Assembly (NCBI GenBank): GCA_964568675.1
Contig: CAZMQV010000004.1
Location: 1 to 64,000 of the forward strand
Origin: UPXZ01 sp964568675
GTDB taxonomy: Bacteria; Bacteroidota; Bacteroidia; Bacteroidales; Paludibacteraceae
Reading direction: 5' to 3'
DNA: 64,000 bases
The notes beneath the pieces are model-generated. The model was not told where the DNA came from. It saw only the letters and a program-made list of their open reading frames with translations, and did not search any database. Positions 8,795-16,196 of the stretch are shown here, piece by piece; the first letter of the stretch is position 1; every line of letters begins with the position of its first letter. The position numbers were made by a program, and so were the translations under genes.

Positions 8795-10003
8795 TTATGC
8801 GCCTTTACTCGTCTGTTTCCTTGAAATGTACTCCGCAGTAAGACTGATAATCAATGTAATGACAAAAAGCACACAACCAAGCAAGAATAGCGCCTGATAA
8901 TGCGTTCCACCGGCAGGCGCTTCGCCCAGCTCGGCGGCAATCGTGGCCGGTATGGTTCTCACCGAGTCGAAAAGCGACTGAGGCATTACCGCCGCATTGC
9001 CGGTAACCATCAACACAGCCATTGTTTCGCCAATAGCACGCCCGATACCCAAGACCACCGCGGCAGAAATTCCGGATGCTGAATAGGGAATGACCACTTT
9101 GTAAATTGTTTGCCAATGAGTAGCGCCAAGAGCCAGACTTGCTTCGCGCATGGCTCGCGGAGTATTTCGCATGGCGTCTTCCGCCACAGTTATTATTGTT
9201 GGCAGCGCCATGATGGCAAGAATAAGACTACCTGTAAAAGCCGTTTCGCCAATATTAAGCGCAAAAACGCGCTGCACAATGGGCACCAACACCACCAAGC
9301 CAAAGAAACCATAAACTACCGAAGGGATTCCGGCTAAGAGTTCGATGGTGGGTTTCATGAATTTCCGCAAACGATCGCTCGCAAGCTCCGACATGTAGAT
9401 AGCGACTCCCAGTCCAAGTGGCAGCGCAAAAACAATTGCGGCAATACTTACTAACAAAGTACCCAAAATCAAGGGTAGGATTCCAAACAAAGGCGACGGC
9501 GTAGAAGTAGGCATCCATTCATTCCCAAAGAAAAAATCATTGGGTAAGATATCCGGCACAGGCAAGGTTTTCACCCCAAGCATAGCAACAGGAGCATACT
9601 TTTGCGGAAGGAAAGCGATGATATTCGGATTGTCCGTTATTACTTCGCCCAATTTGCCGGGCAACAGACTGTACTCTTCGCCCAGCTCTTCGTCCGAATA
9701 CATATTGAAGATTTCATCAAATCGGAAAATTGTAATCTCACCTTCAACACCACCCACATCCTTCCAGTCTGTAATTTCGGAGTCGAAAATTTGTTTTATT
9801 TCCGAAACCGAAAGATCGTTAACCGGATTCTTAGAATTTGTATAAAGCGCATAGCCTTTTTCTACCGAAGGCGAATCGAACAATCCAAAACCCTCCTTGA
9901 AAAGAAAAACAACTATCAGCACAATAGCGATGCTGGTTACAGCACCGCTAACTGTGAATAGTTTTTCAACTATGAATTCTACAACTGATTTATGTTTCTT
10001 CAT
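8795..10003 (-). CDS. pstC: Phosphate ABC transporter permease PstC with PstS-like insert
   Basis: The 402-residue permease is about 80 residues longer than enterobacterial PstC. The C-terminal part (from about residue 170) is a normal PstC with EAA loop MREASLALGATHWQTIYKVV and GRAIGETMAVLMVTGNA. Between the first helix (about 12-36) and the second lies an extra periplasmic segment (about 45-165). It contains NPVNDLSVSEIKQIFDSEI and TDWKDVGG, closely resembling the PstS stretch LTREQLEGIFTGKIKNWKEVGG encoded next door. The insert lacks the SGT phosphate-contacting motif of PstS. It may be a docking or regulatory domain derived from a binding protein. Confidence 0.93.
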   Translation of the reverse strand: MKKHKSVVEFIVEKLFTVSGAVTSIAIVLIVVFLFKEGFGLFDSPSVEKGYALYTNSKNPVNDLSVSEIKQIFDSEITDWKDVGGVEGEITIFRFDEIFNMYSDEELGEEYSLLPGKLGEVITDNPNIIAFLPQKYAPVAMLGVKTLPVPDILPNDFFFGNEWMPTSTPSPLFGILPLILGTLLVSIAAIVFALPLGLGVAIYMSELASDRLRKFMKPTIELLAGIPSVVYGFFGLVVLVPIVQRVFALNIGETAFTGSLILAIMALPTIITVAEDAMRNTPRAMREASLALGATHWQTIYKVVIPYSASGISAAVVLGIGRAIGETMAVLMVTGNAAVMPQSLFDSVRTIPATIAAELGEAPAGGTHYQALFLLGCVLFVITLIISLTAEYISRKQTSKGA

Positions 10004-10035
10004 TTAATTCAAATTAGAAAATTTGAAACGAGAAA

Positions 10036-10848
10036 TTATAATGAGATGAAACCAACTTTCGACACAATTTTCTGACCCTCGGCCGACAAAACAAAGTCAA
10101 TAAATGGTTTTACTTTCGCAGTTGATTTTACTTCGTAATAGTAGTAAAGCGGACGCACGACTGGGTACGTTTTATTCTTTGCAGCAGCAACCGAAGGCGC
10201 GGTAAACGATTTGCCTTTATCGAACGAAACATGAACAGCTTTCACATCTTTTGATAAATATGCCAACCCGACGTATCCAATCGCTCCCTTGGTTTGACCT
10301 ACCGATTGAATAATAGCGCCGGTAGCCGGCATACTCATGATTCCATTCACATAGTTTTTGTTTTTCAACACTATTTCTTTGAAAAACTCATAGGTTCCGG
10401 ATGATGTTTCGCGCGAGTAAGGAATGATTTTCAGATCGGCTCCACCCACTTCTTTCCAATTCTTAATCTTTCCGGTAAAAATTCCTTCGAGTTGTTCACG
10501 AGTAAGTTTCGACACTTGATTGGAAGGATTTACCACCACTGCCAACGCGTCATAAGCAACGATAACCTCTTTCGCGGTTTTTCCGGCTTCCTGAAGTTTT
10601 TGTTTTTCGTCAAATTTTATTTTACGCGATGATTGCGCTATTTCGGTTGTGCCGGACAATAAGGCTGAGATACCAACACCGCTTCCACCACCAGTTACCG
10701 ACACCGTGCTTTTTGGATTCACCTTCTTATAGGATTCCGCTTCTTTTTGCGAAAGAGGCAACACCGTATCCGAGCCTTTTATTCGCTGAGCGTAACTTGC
10801 CGAAGCTACGGCAAAGGCCATTATTAATACAAAAATTTGTTTTTTCAT
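10036..10848 (-). CDS. pstS: Periplasmic phosphate-binding protein PstS
   Basis: The 270-residue protein has a signal peptide (about 1-20, ending ASYAQ) without a lipobox cysteine, so it is a soluble periplasmic binding protein. The family motifs are present: GSDTVLPLSQ near the N-terminus, GGGSGVGISALLSG, LTREQLEGIFTG and RETSSGTYEFF (the phosphate-contacting SGT). It delivers phosphate to PstCA. It is the first gene of the pst operon and is preceded by a -7 box and three 11-bp-spaced repeats (10891-10946) that look like a Pho box. Confidence 0.95.
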   Translation of the reverse strand: MKKQIFVLIMAFAVASASYAQRIKGSDTVLPLSQKEAESYKKVNPKSTVSVTGGGSGVGISALLSGTTEIAQSSRKIKFDEKQKLQEAGKTAKEVIVAYDALAVVVNPSNQVSKLTREQLEGIFTGKIKNWKEVGGADLKIIPYSRETSSGTYEFFKEIVLKNKNYVNGIMSMPATGAIIQSVGQTKGAIGYVGLAYLSKDVKAVHVSFDKGKSFTAPSVAAAKNKTYPVVRPLYYYYEVKSTAKVKPFIDFVLSAEGQKIVSKVGFISL

Positions 10849-10890
10849 TTTCTTTTCTTTTTTATAAAATAGTTCTTGTTCTTACTGCTG

Positions 10891-10946
10891 CAAAATTAGC
10901 TTATCACAATTACCGTGAGTTTACTTTTCAGTTACGTTTCAGTTAC
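10891..10946 (-). promoter_or_regulatory. pstS promoter with putative Pho box
   Basis: Read on the minus strand, half-sites GTAAC, GTAAC and GTAAA begin at 10946, 10935 and 10924, exactly 11 bases apart, the first two each followed by TGAAA. The -7 box TAATTTTG (10898-10891) starts 26 bases after the third half-site begins. The porin promoter has the same geometry. An 11-bp direct-repeat period is the hallmark of PhoB boxes in other bacteria. Confidence 0.75.
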
Positions 10947-10954
10947 ATTTTCAA

Positions 10955-12220
10955 TCAGAACTTATACTGCACGCGAAGTGTGAACAGATTATCTTTCACA
11001 TCCTGATTGTAATCCGCGAGATTGACTGATGTTTCATTTTTGACAAAATCATAATATGCCTGCACGCGTACATTGTTGTTGACACGCCACAAAAGCCCGG
11101 CGCCAAGCGTATTGAAAGCCACGTCGCCTTTGTCGGTTCCGTTCTCACCCACTTCATTGCCCGCAACTTTCACATTCGGGTCATAGCTATCATACTTCAA
11201 TATGGCTGAAAAAGGTAGATTTCCGAAATCCTGAACAAGCATGAGATAACCACCTCCGAAATCGCGGATATAGGTATCGGCATTGGGCAGTGTAGCCGCG
11301 TTCGGACTTTTACTCCCCGATTTCGCACCGGGCTGAGTTCCAAACAAGTATTCGCCCCGAAGCTGTGTCATGCCCAATGGAGAAATGAGAACAAATTGCC
11401 CATCCACACCCACATACTCGCGTTTCGCGTATTTACCTTTGTTGGCGGGGTCGCTATTCAACACAAATGATTTTCCATCCATTTCATAGCGATTCGCGGT
11501 GCCTTGATACACACTACCGCCATAATAAGAGGCGCCTAATGCCAATTTGATATTATCTTTCAGATTTCTATTTGCAGATATGTGGCCAATAAAGTCCTTG
11601 CGATTGTCATTATCTTGCTTTATGCCATTCCCGGCAAACAGGCCGGCTTCCAATTTCAGAAAATTGAGCGGCGAGGTCTTTGCTGCCTGCAACACAAGCA
11701 TTCCGCCCAAATCGCGTTCGTCGGGAAATAGTGTCTGGAAAATGGTGGAACGCTCCGGCGACTCGCGACGCGAAGATGAATAACTGATTTCATAACCGAA
11801 CGGGCGGTCAAAAACACCGGCGCGAACTGCGTTTGTACCAACCCAGGGATCTTTAATATTAAGGTACGCGTCTTTCAACCCAAGTCCCTTTTCCGTAATA
11901 TCAAGTTGGAACACTCCGGATGCGACTCCCTCTTCATAGGCTATTTTCACCCGTCCGCGACGGATTCCTACGCGATTGAACGCGTCATCTTTAGCTTCAT
12001 TTGCCGAGCCTACTTTTAGCGAAGCATTCTTTTCGCCAAGCTGATACTGCGCCTGAATGTAACCCGAAATTTTTAATTTCCGCAGCTCTTGAATTGCCTC
12101 TTCATTGGCAGAAACCTGATGTTCAAGTTTCTCCATCGGACTAAGTTCGGGTTCTATTAGCTGCGAAAAACCTGCTACAGAAAAAAGCAAGCAGATCAAT
12201 GATAAGTTAATTTTCTTCAT
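10955..12220 (-). CDS. Phosphate-selective porin (OprP/OprO family)
   Basis: The 421-residue outer-membrane beta-barrel protein has a signal peptide (about 1-19), a short helical segment (MEKLEHQVSANEEAIQELRKL, about 28-48), and then alternating barrel strands ending in the aromatic FTLRVQYKF terminus. Recognisable stretches of the Porin_O_P family are ISGYIQAQYQLGE, RRGRVKIAYEE and RAGVFDRPFGYEISYSSSRRESPERS. It would let phosphate through the outer membrane. It lies 106 bases upstream of pstS on the same strand, and its promoter has the same 11-bp-period repeats as pstS, supporting co-regulation by phosphate. Confidence 0.9.
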   Translation of the reverse strand: MKKINLSLICLLFSVAGFSQLIEPELSPMEKLEHQVSANEEAIQELRKLKISGYIQAQYQLGEKNASLKVGSANEAKDDAFNRVGIRRGRVKIAYEEGVASGVFQLDITEKGLGLKDAYLNIKDPWVGTNAVRAGVFDRPFGYEISYSSSRRESPERSTIFQTLFPDERDLGGMLVLQAAKTSPLNFLKLEAGLFAGNGIKQDNDNRKDFIGHISANRNLKDNIKLALGASYYGGSVYQGTANRYEMDGKSFVLNSDPANKGKYAKREYVGVDGQFVLISPLGMTQLRGEYLFGTQPGAKSGSKSPNAATLPNADTYIRDFGGGYLMLVQDFGNLPFSAILKYDSYDPNVKVAGNEVGENGTDKGDVAFNTLGAGLLWRVNNNVRVQAYYDFVKNETSVNLADYNQDVKDNLFTLRVQYKF

Positions 12221-12246
12221 TCTTTTATTTTTTTTGAATCATGTTG

Positions 12247-12302
12247 CAAAATTAGTTATCAATAATTACAAGTCTTTATCGCAATTATTACATTTCTGTT
12301 AA
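12247..12302 (-). promoter_or_regulatory. Porin promoter with putative Pho box
   Basis: On the minus strand half-sites TTAAC, GTAAT and GATAA begin at 12302, 12291 and 12280, exactly 11 bases apart, and the first is followed by AGAAA. The -7 box TAATTTTG (12254-12247) starts 26 bases after the third half-site begins, the same spacing as at pstS. The flanks of the -7 box are also similar to those at pstS. Confidence 0.7.
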
Positions 12303-12331
12303 GATTTCACAAGCTTGCTTCTTATGTAAAG

Positions 12332-12392
12332 ATATCGGCCGGCAGGTTTCGGCATGATGAATAGGACTGCCGGCTTGAGATATTTCGTTTTT
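12332..12392 (+). other. GC-rich hairpin followed by T-run
   Basis: GCCGGCAG (12338-12345) pairs perfectly with CTGCCGGC (12367-12374), extended outward by ATATC/GATAT across a small internal loop; the apical loop is 21 bases. About four bases after the stem, six T follow (plus strand). It looks like a plus-strand terminator, but no plus-strand gene precedes it. It could end a small RNA or an antisense transcript, or be a fortuitous structure. Confidence 0.45.
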
Positions 12393-12487
12393 TACCATGA
12401 GAATTTTGGCGAATGAGCAGTTACTTCATTTTACCATGAAATGTCGATTAGAAACAAAGTAAGCTTTTTTTTCTCAAAAATATCTCT

Positions 12488-12495
12488 TAAATTTG
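12488..12495 (+). promoter_or_regulatory. recG -7 box
   Basis: TAAATTTG matches TAnnTTTG exactly, 40 bases before the ATG at 12535. The only upstream alternative start (TTG at 12493) lies inside this box, which argues for the ATG start. A T-rich tract, not a clean TTTG, occupies the -33 position. Confidence 0.55.
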
Positions 12496-12534
12496 CAAGA
12501 AAAAGCTTTTTCGGACAAACATCCTCACTACAGC

Positions 12535-14631
12535 ATGGATTTTTCGACACAAGACATAAAATTTCTTCCGGGTGTAGGCCCACGCAAAGCCGAATTGCTT
12601 AACCACGAGCTGTCTATTCACTCTGTCGAAGATTTGCTCCGACACTACCCCTACCGCTACATCGACCGTACAAGATTTTACAAAATCAGCGATATGCGCG
12701 ATGAAAACCAGTATATTCAGATAAAAGGACAGTTCATTCGTTTTGAAAAAATAGGTGAAGGGCGCAGCCAGCGCTTGTCTGCCATTTTCACCGATGGAGA
12801 GAGTAGCATTGAGTTGGTTTGGTTCAAAGGATTGAAATTCGTAATAGACAAATACAAAACCGGAGTCAACTACGTGATTTTCGGTAAACCATCGTTGTTC
12901 AACGGCAAATTCAATTTCGTGCATCCCGACGTAGAAACCATTGCCGAGCTTCCACCGCCAAGCGAACTGAGTTTTCAACCTTTCTACAACACGACGGAGA
13001 AGATGAAAAGCAGTTTTCTCAACTCCAAAGCCATTCAGAAAATACTCTATCCCATCGTACAGAAATTGGAAGCAGGAATCCCGGAGACCTTGCCTGCTTA
13101 TGTATTGGAGCGATACAAACTGATGAACCTCACCAACGCGCTCACCAACATCCATTTCCCACGTAGCAACGATTTACTAAGCCGCGCCTCCCAACGATTG
13201 AAGTTTGAAGAACTTTTTTTCATTCAATTAGAAATACTCCACCAACGTAAATGGCGCGAGCAACGCTTTGCCGGATTTGTTTTTCAGATAGTAGGCGACA
13301 ACTTCAACCGATTTTACAACGAGTTTATCCCCTTTGCGCTTACCGAAGCGCAGAAAAGAGTAATACGCGAGATTCGCGCCGACATGGCTACCGGCAAACA
13401 GATGAACCGACTGCTACAAGGCGACGTGGGAAGCGGCAAAACCATGGTGGCGCTGCTCACCATGCTTATTGCCATCGACAACGGATTTCAATCCTGCCTT
13501 ATGGCTCCTACCGAAATTCTTGCTACCCAGCACTTTATTGGCATAAGCGAGCTGCTACGCGAAATGAATATCAATGTGGCGCTGCTCACCGGCTCTACAC
13601 GCAAAAAGGAGCGCGAACAAATACATGAACAGCTTCAAAATGGCAAATTGCAAATAATCATTGGCACTCACGCGCTGATTGAAGACACCGTTCAGTTCAA
13701 AAATCTTGGCTTTGTGATAATCGATGAGCAACACCGATTCGGTGTGGCACAGCGCTCCAAACTCTGGAACAAAAACAGCCGCCCACCTCACATCCTGGTA
13801 ATGACCGCCACACCAATTCCTCGCACACTTGCCATGACGGTGTATGGCGACTTGAGTGTTTCGGTAATCGACGAGTTGCCTCCGGGGCGAAAACCGATTC
13901 AAACATTCCATTATTACGATACAAAACGCAATCAGCTTCTTAGCTTTATCAAGCAGCAGATAGTAGCAGGTCGTCAGATTTACGTAGTTTATCCACTCAT
14001 TCAGGAGTCGGAAAATCTGGACTACAGGCATCTGGAAGAAGGATATCAGTTTATGAAAGAGATTTTCCCCCAATACAATATTTGCATGGTGCACGGCAAA
14101 ATGAAACCAGCAGAAAAAGAGGCACAGATGCAGGCTTTCGTAAAGGGTGAAGCCCACATCATGGTTGCGACTACGGTAATCGAAGTGGGTGTCAATGTGC
14201 CCAACGCGTCGGTAATGGTAATTGAAAGCGCCGAGCGCTTTGGTCTTTCGCAACTTCACCAGCTCCGGGGGCGCGTGGGGCGAGGCGCCGAACAGTCGTT
14301 TTGCATTTTGCTTACAGGAGTTAAACTATCCAATGAGTCGCGCAAACGAATGGAAATAATGACCCGCACCAACGATGGTTTTGAGATTTCGGAAGCCGAC
14401 TTGCAGCTTCGCGGTCCGGGCGACCTTGAAGGCACGCAACAAAGCGGCATCCCGTTTAAATTAAAAATAGCCGACCTAAGCAAAGATAGTCGCATGTTGG
14501 AAATAGCACGAAACACCGTTATAGACATTCTGGATGAAGATCCGGAGCTTAAATCGGACAAAAACAGCATGCTCCGACGACAACTAAACAAGCTAAAAAC
14601 CAATACAATAAATTGGGGTGCAATTAGTTAA
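12535..14631 (+). CDS. recG: ATP-dependent DNA helicase RecG
   Basis: The 698-residue branch-migration helicase remodels stalled replication forks and Holliday junctions. An N-terminal helical segment carries LPGVGPRKAELL, followed by the wedge OB-fold (IQIKGQFIRFEKIGEG). The helicase core has Walker A GDVGSGKT near residue 300, the RecG-specific Walker B box DEQHRFGV, TATPIPRTLAMTVYG (motif III), and motifs V and VI (VATTVIEVGVNVPNA, QLRGRVGRG). I chose the ATG at 12535 (MDFSTQDIKFL) because the longer frame begins at a TTG inside the -7 box. The gene is free-standing. Confidence 0.96.
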   Translation: MDFSTQDIKFLPGVGPRKAELLNHELSIHSVEDLLRHYPYRYIDRTRFYKISDMRDENQYIQIKGQFIRFEKIGEGRSQRLSAIFTDGESSIELVWFKGLKFVIDKYKTGVNYVIFGKPSLFNGKFNFVHPDVETIAELPPPSELSFQPFYNTTEKMKSSFLNSKAIQKILYPIVQKLEAGIPETLPAYVLERYKLMNLTNALTNIHFPRSNDLLSRASQRLKFEELFFIQLEILHQRKWREQRFAGFVFQIVGDNFNRFYNEFIPFALTEAQKRVIREIRADMATGKQMNRLLQGDVGSGKTMVALLTMLIAIDNGFQSCLMAPTEILATQHFIGISELLREMNINVALLTGSTRKKEREQIHEQLQNGKLQIIIGTHALIEDTVQFKNLGFVIIDEQHRFGVAQRSKLWNKNSRPPHILVMTATPIPRTLAMTVYGDLSVSVIDELPPGRKPIQTFHYYDTKRNQLLSFIKQQIVAGRQIYVVYPLIQESENLDYRHLEEGYQFMKEIFPQYNICMVHGKMKPAEKEAQMQAFVKGEAHIMVATTVIEVGVNVPNASVMVIESAERFGLSQLHQLRGRVGRGAEQSFCILLTGVKLSNESRKRMEIMTRTNDGFEISEADLQLRGPGDLEGTQQSGIPFKLKIADLSKDSRMLEIARNTVIDILDEDPELKSDKNSMLRRQLNKLKTNTINWGAIS

Positions 14632-14637
14632 TAAAAG

Positions 14638-14657
14638 AAGTTAAAAAACTTTTTTTT
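14638..14657 (+). terminator. Weak terminator after recG
   Basis: AAGTT and AACTT pair around a short A loop and run directly into a stretch of seven or more T. The stem is only five base pairs and A/T rich, so it may be inefficient. Confidence 0.4.
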
Positions 14658-14668
14658 AGTAATGAGAC

Positions 14669-14700
14669 TTTGGCTATTTAAATAGGATTGACTACTTTTG
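14669..14700 (+). promoter_or_regulatory. Promoter of ndk
   Basis: TTTG (14669-14672) and TACTTTTG (14693-14700, fitting TAnnTTTG) are separated by exactly 20 bases, the ideal Bacteroidetes sigma-70 arrangement. The start codon at 14740 follows about 40 bases downstream. The TTG at 14698 that opens the longest frame lies within the -7 box and cannot be the start. Confidence 0.8.
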
Positions 14701-14739
14701 AACAATTTTGAAAATCAACTCAAAATAATACCAAATTTC

Positions 14740-15201
14740 ATGGAAAGAACACTTGTTATTCTAAAACCCTCAGCGCTACAAAGATCATTGGTAGGCGAAG
14801 TGATTAAGCGCTTCGAACAAAAAGGCCTCCAATTGCTGGGTATTAAAATGATGCAACTTACAAATGAAATTCTGAATGAGCATTACGCTCATTTATCCGA
14901 CCGTCCTTTTTTTCAGCGAGTTAAAGATGCGATGATGATAACCCCCGTGATAGTAACATGCTGGGAAGGAAAGGATGCCATCAATGTTGTGCGTGCAATG
15001 ACCGGCTCCACCAACGGCCGCAACGCTGCACCAGGTACCATCCGTGGAGATTTTAGCATGAGTGTGCAAGAAAATATTGTACACACATCCGACTCGGCGG
15101 AGAATGCAAAAGAAGAGTTAGAAAGATTTTTTGATGAAGATGAGATTTTTACGTTTAATTATTTACAAATGCCGTTTCTTTACGCAAACGACGAAATTTA
15201 A
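14740..15201 (+). CDS. ndk: Nucleoside-diphosphate kinase
   Basis: The 153-residue cytoplasmic enzyme transfers the gamma phosphate from ATP to NDPs through a phospho-histidine. It begins MERTLVILKPSALQR, the family N-terminus with the nucleotide-contacting Lys. The catalytic region ends RGDFSMSVQENIVHTSDS, where the active His is in NIVHTSDS and the aligned RGDF is conserved. The C-terminal extension (FDEDEIFTFNYLQMPFLYAND) is common in Bacteroidetes. The ATG at 14740 is preferred because upstream codons overlap the promoter. The M23 peptidase gene follows after 6 bases, so the two are likely cotranscribed. Confidence 0.95.
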   Translation: MERTLVILKPSALQRSLVGEVIKRFEQKGLQLLGIKMMQLTNEILNEHYAHLSDRPFFQRVKDAMMITPVIVTCWEGKDAINVVRAMTGSTNGRNAAPGTIRGDFSMSVQENIVHTSDSAENAKEELERFFDEDEIFTFNYLQMPFLYANDEI

Positions 15202-15207
15202 AACCGC

Positions 15208-16116
15208 ATGAAGTTTAAACATTTAATTCTTACCGCAATAGTAAGCCTAATTGCTCTAAACAACGTTAACGCGCAAGTTAAAGTAATGGCAGCACCGGGA
15301 AACATGAAAATGGCTGCAAAAAAATCCTTCCCGAACAGAAACGTCCCAATGGCGGACACAACCAACATCTACAACGAACTGCTCAATGACGAAACCGACG
15401 ACTTGATGGAGAATCACCCCGCCGGCGACATCTACAACGACATTTGGAACTCCGACAGAGTTAACCCTTACAGAATTTCAGTCAACAACCTCCCCGATTC
15501 ATTCAGAATTGACCTTTCAGACTTCACAATGCCAACCCGCACGGGTAGAGTTTCCTCTAAATTTGGACCACGCCGCTATCGTTATCACTACGGAATTGAC
15601 ATTGCCTTACCTACAGGAAATCCAATCGTATCGGCTTTCAAAGGTAAAGTACGCATCATCGACAATGAGCCGGGTGGCTATGGAAAGTATGTAGTGGTAA
15701 GACATGAGAATGGCCTGGAAACAATTTATGCTCACTTAAGCGACGTAAGCTGCAAACTGAACGAAGAAGTAAAATCGGGCGATGTACTTGGATTGAGCGG
15801 AAACACCGGACGCTCCACTGGTCCACATCTCCACTTCGAAACTCGCTACATCGGCAATGCGTTTAATCCTGCCACAATTATCGATTTCGACAACAAACGC
15901 GTGTATGCAAGTCATTACACTTTGACAAAACGCGCGAACTTCGGATATCAGCAACAAAAAGCAAGATCAGCTCAATTGGCTAAATACTACAAAGTGCGCA
16001 AAGGTGACAACCTCAGTGTAATCGCATCGAGAAACGGCACAACAGTAAACGCGCTTAAAAAACTTAATAGCATTGGCAACAAAGTTAAAGCCGGACAACG
16101 CATCAGAATAAGATAA
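15208..16116 (+). CDS. LysM-containing M23 peptidase (cell-wall endopeptidase)
   Basis: The 302-residue secreted protein has a signal peptide at about residues 1-22 (NNVNAQ). The LytM/M23 zinc peptidase domain (about 110-232) contains HYGIDIALPTG (first metal His and Asp) and GPHLHFETR (HxH, with metal and catalytic His). A C-terminal LysM domain (about 255-302; YYKVRKGDNLSVIASRNGTT) binds peptidoglycan. All metal ligands are present, so it should be an active endopeptidase rather than a degenerate activator. It is cotranscribed with ndk and terminated at the long hairpin that follows. Confidence 0.92.
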   Translation: MKFKHLILTAIVSLIALNNVNAQVKVMAAPGNMKMAAKKSFPNRNVPMADTTNIYNELLNDETDDLMENHPAGDIYNDIWNSDRVNPYRISVNNLPDSFRIDLSDFTMPTRTGRVSSKFGPRRYRYHYGIDIALPTGNPIVSAFKGKVRIIDNEPGGYGKYVVVRHENGLETIYAHLSDVSCKLNEEVKSGDVLGLSGNTGRSTGPHLHFETRYIGNAFNPATIIDFDNKRVYASHYTLTKRANFGYQQQKARSAQLAKYYKVRKGDNLSVIASRNGTTVNALKKLNSIGNKVKAGQRIRIR

Positions 16117-16128
16117 AAGAGAAACCCA

Positions 16129-16182
16129 TATAATGCGAAACGAGGATAAAACCGAATGGTTTTATCCTCGTTTCGCATTATA
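16129..16182. terminator. 25-bp perfect hairpin between convergent genes
   Basis: Bases 16129-16153 and 16158-16182 are perfect reverse complements around a four-base loop GAAT. It sits 12 bases after the M23 stop codon and 14 bases from the GH95-like stop codon on the other strand. There is no strong T-run outside the stem, so it may act by RNA-end protection or as a bidirectional terminator using the internal A/T-rich apex. Confidence 0.75.
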
Positions 16183-16196
16183 CATGACATGATGCT

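Larger units (their letters stand above)
12221..12534. other. Intergenic region between porin and recG
   Basis: This 314-base divergent region holds the porin promoter with its Pho-box-like repeats (12247-12302, minus strand), a GC-rich hairpin followed by a T-run on the plus strand (12332-12392), a direct repeat TTTTACCATGA (12390-12400 and 12429-12439) and the recG -7 box (12488-12495). No protein-coding frame is supported. Confidence 0.6.

Noticed and set aside
12493..12534. TTG-initiated N-terminal extension of RecG
   Set aside because: The TTG lies within the -7 promoter box and the family N-terminus begins at the ATG at 12535.
12487..13155. Long reverse-strand frame opposite recG
   Set aside because: It is a codon-structure shadow with no recognisable domain, no promoter and implausible composition.
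14698..14739. TTG-initiated extension of nucleoside-diphosphate kinase
   Set aside because: The codon overlaps the -7 box TACTTTTG, and MERTLVILKPSA at 14740 is the family N-terminus.
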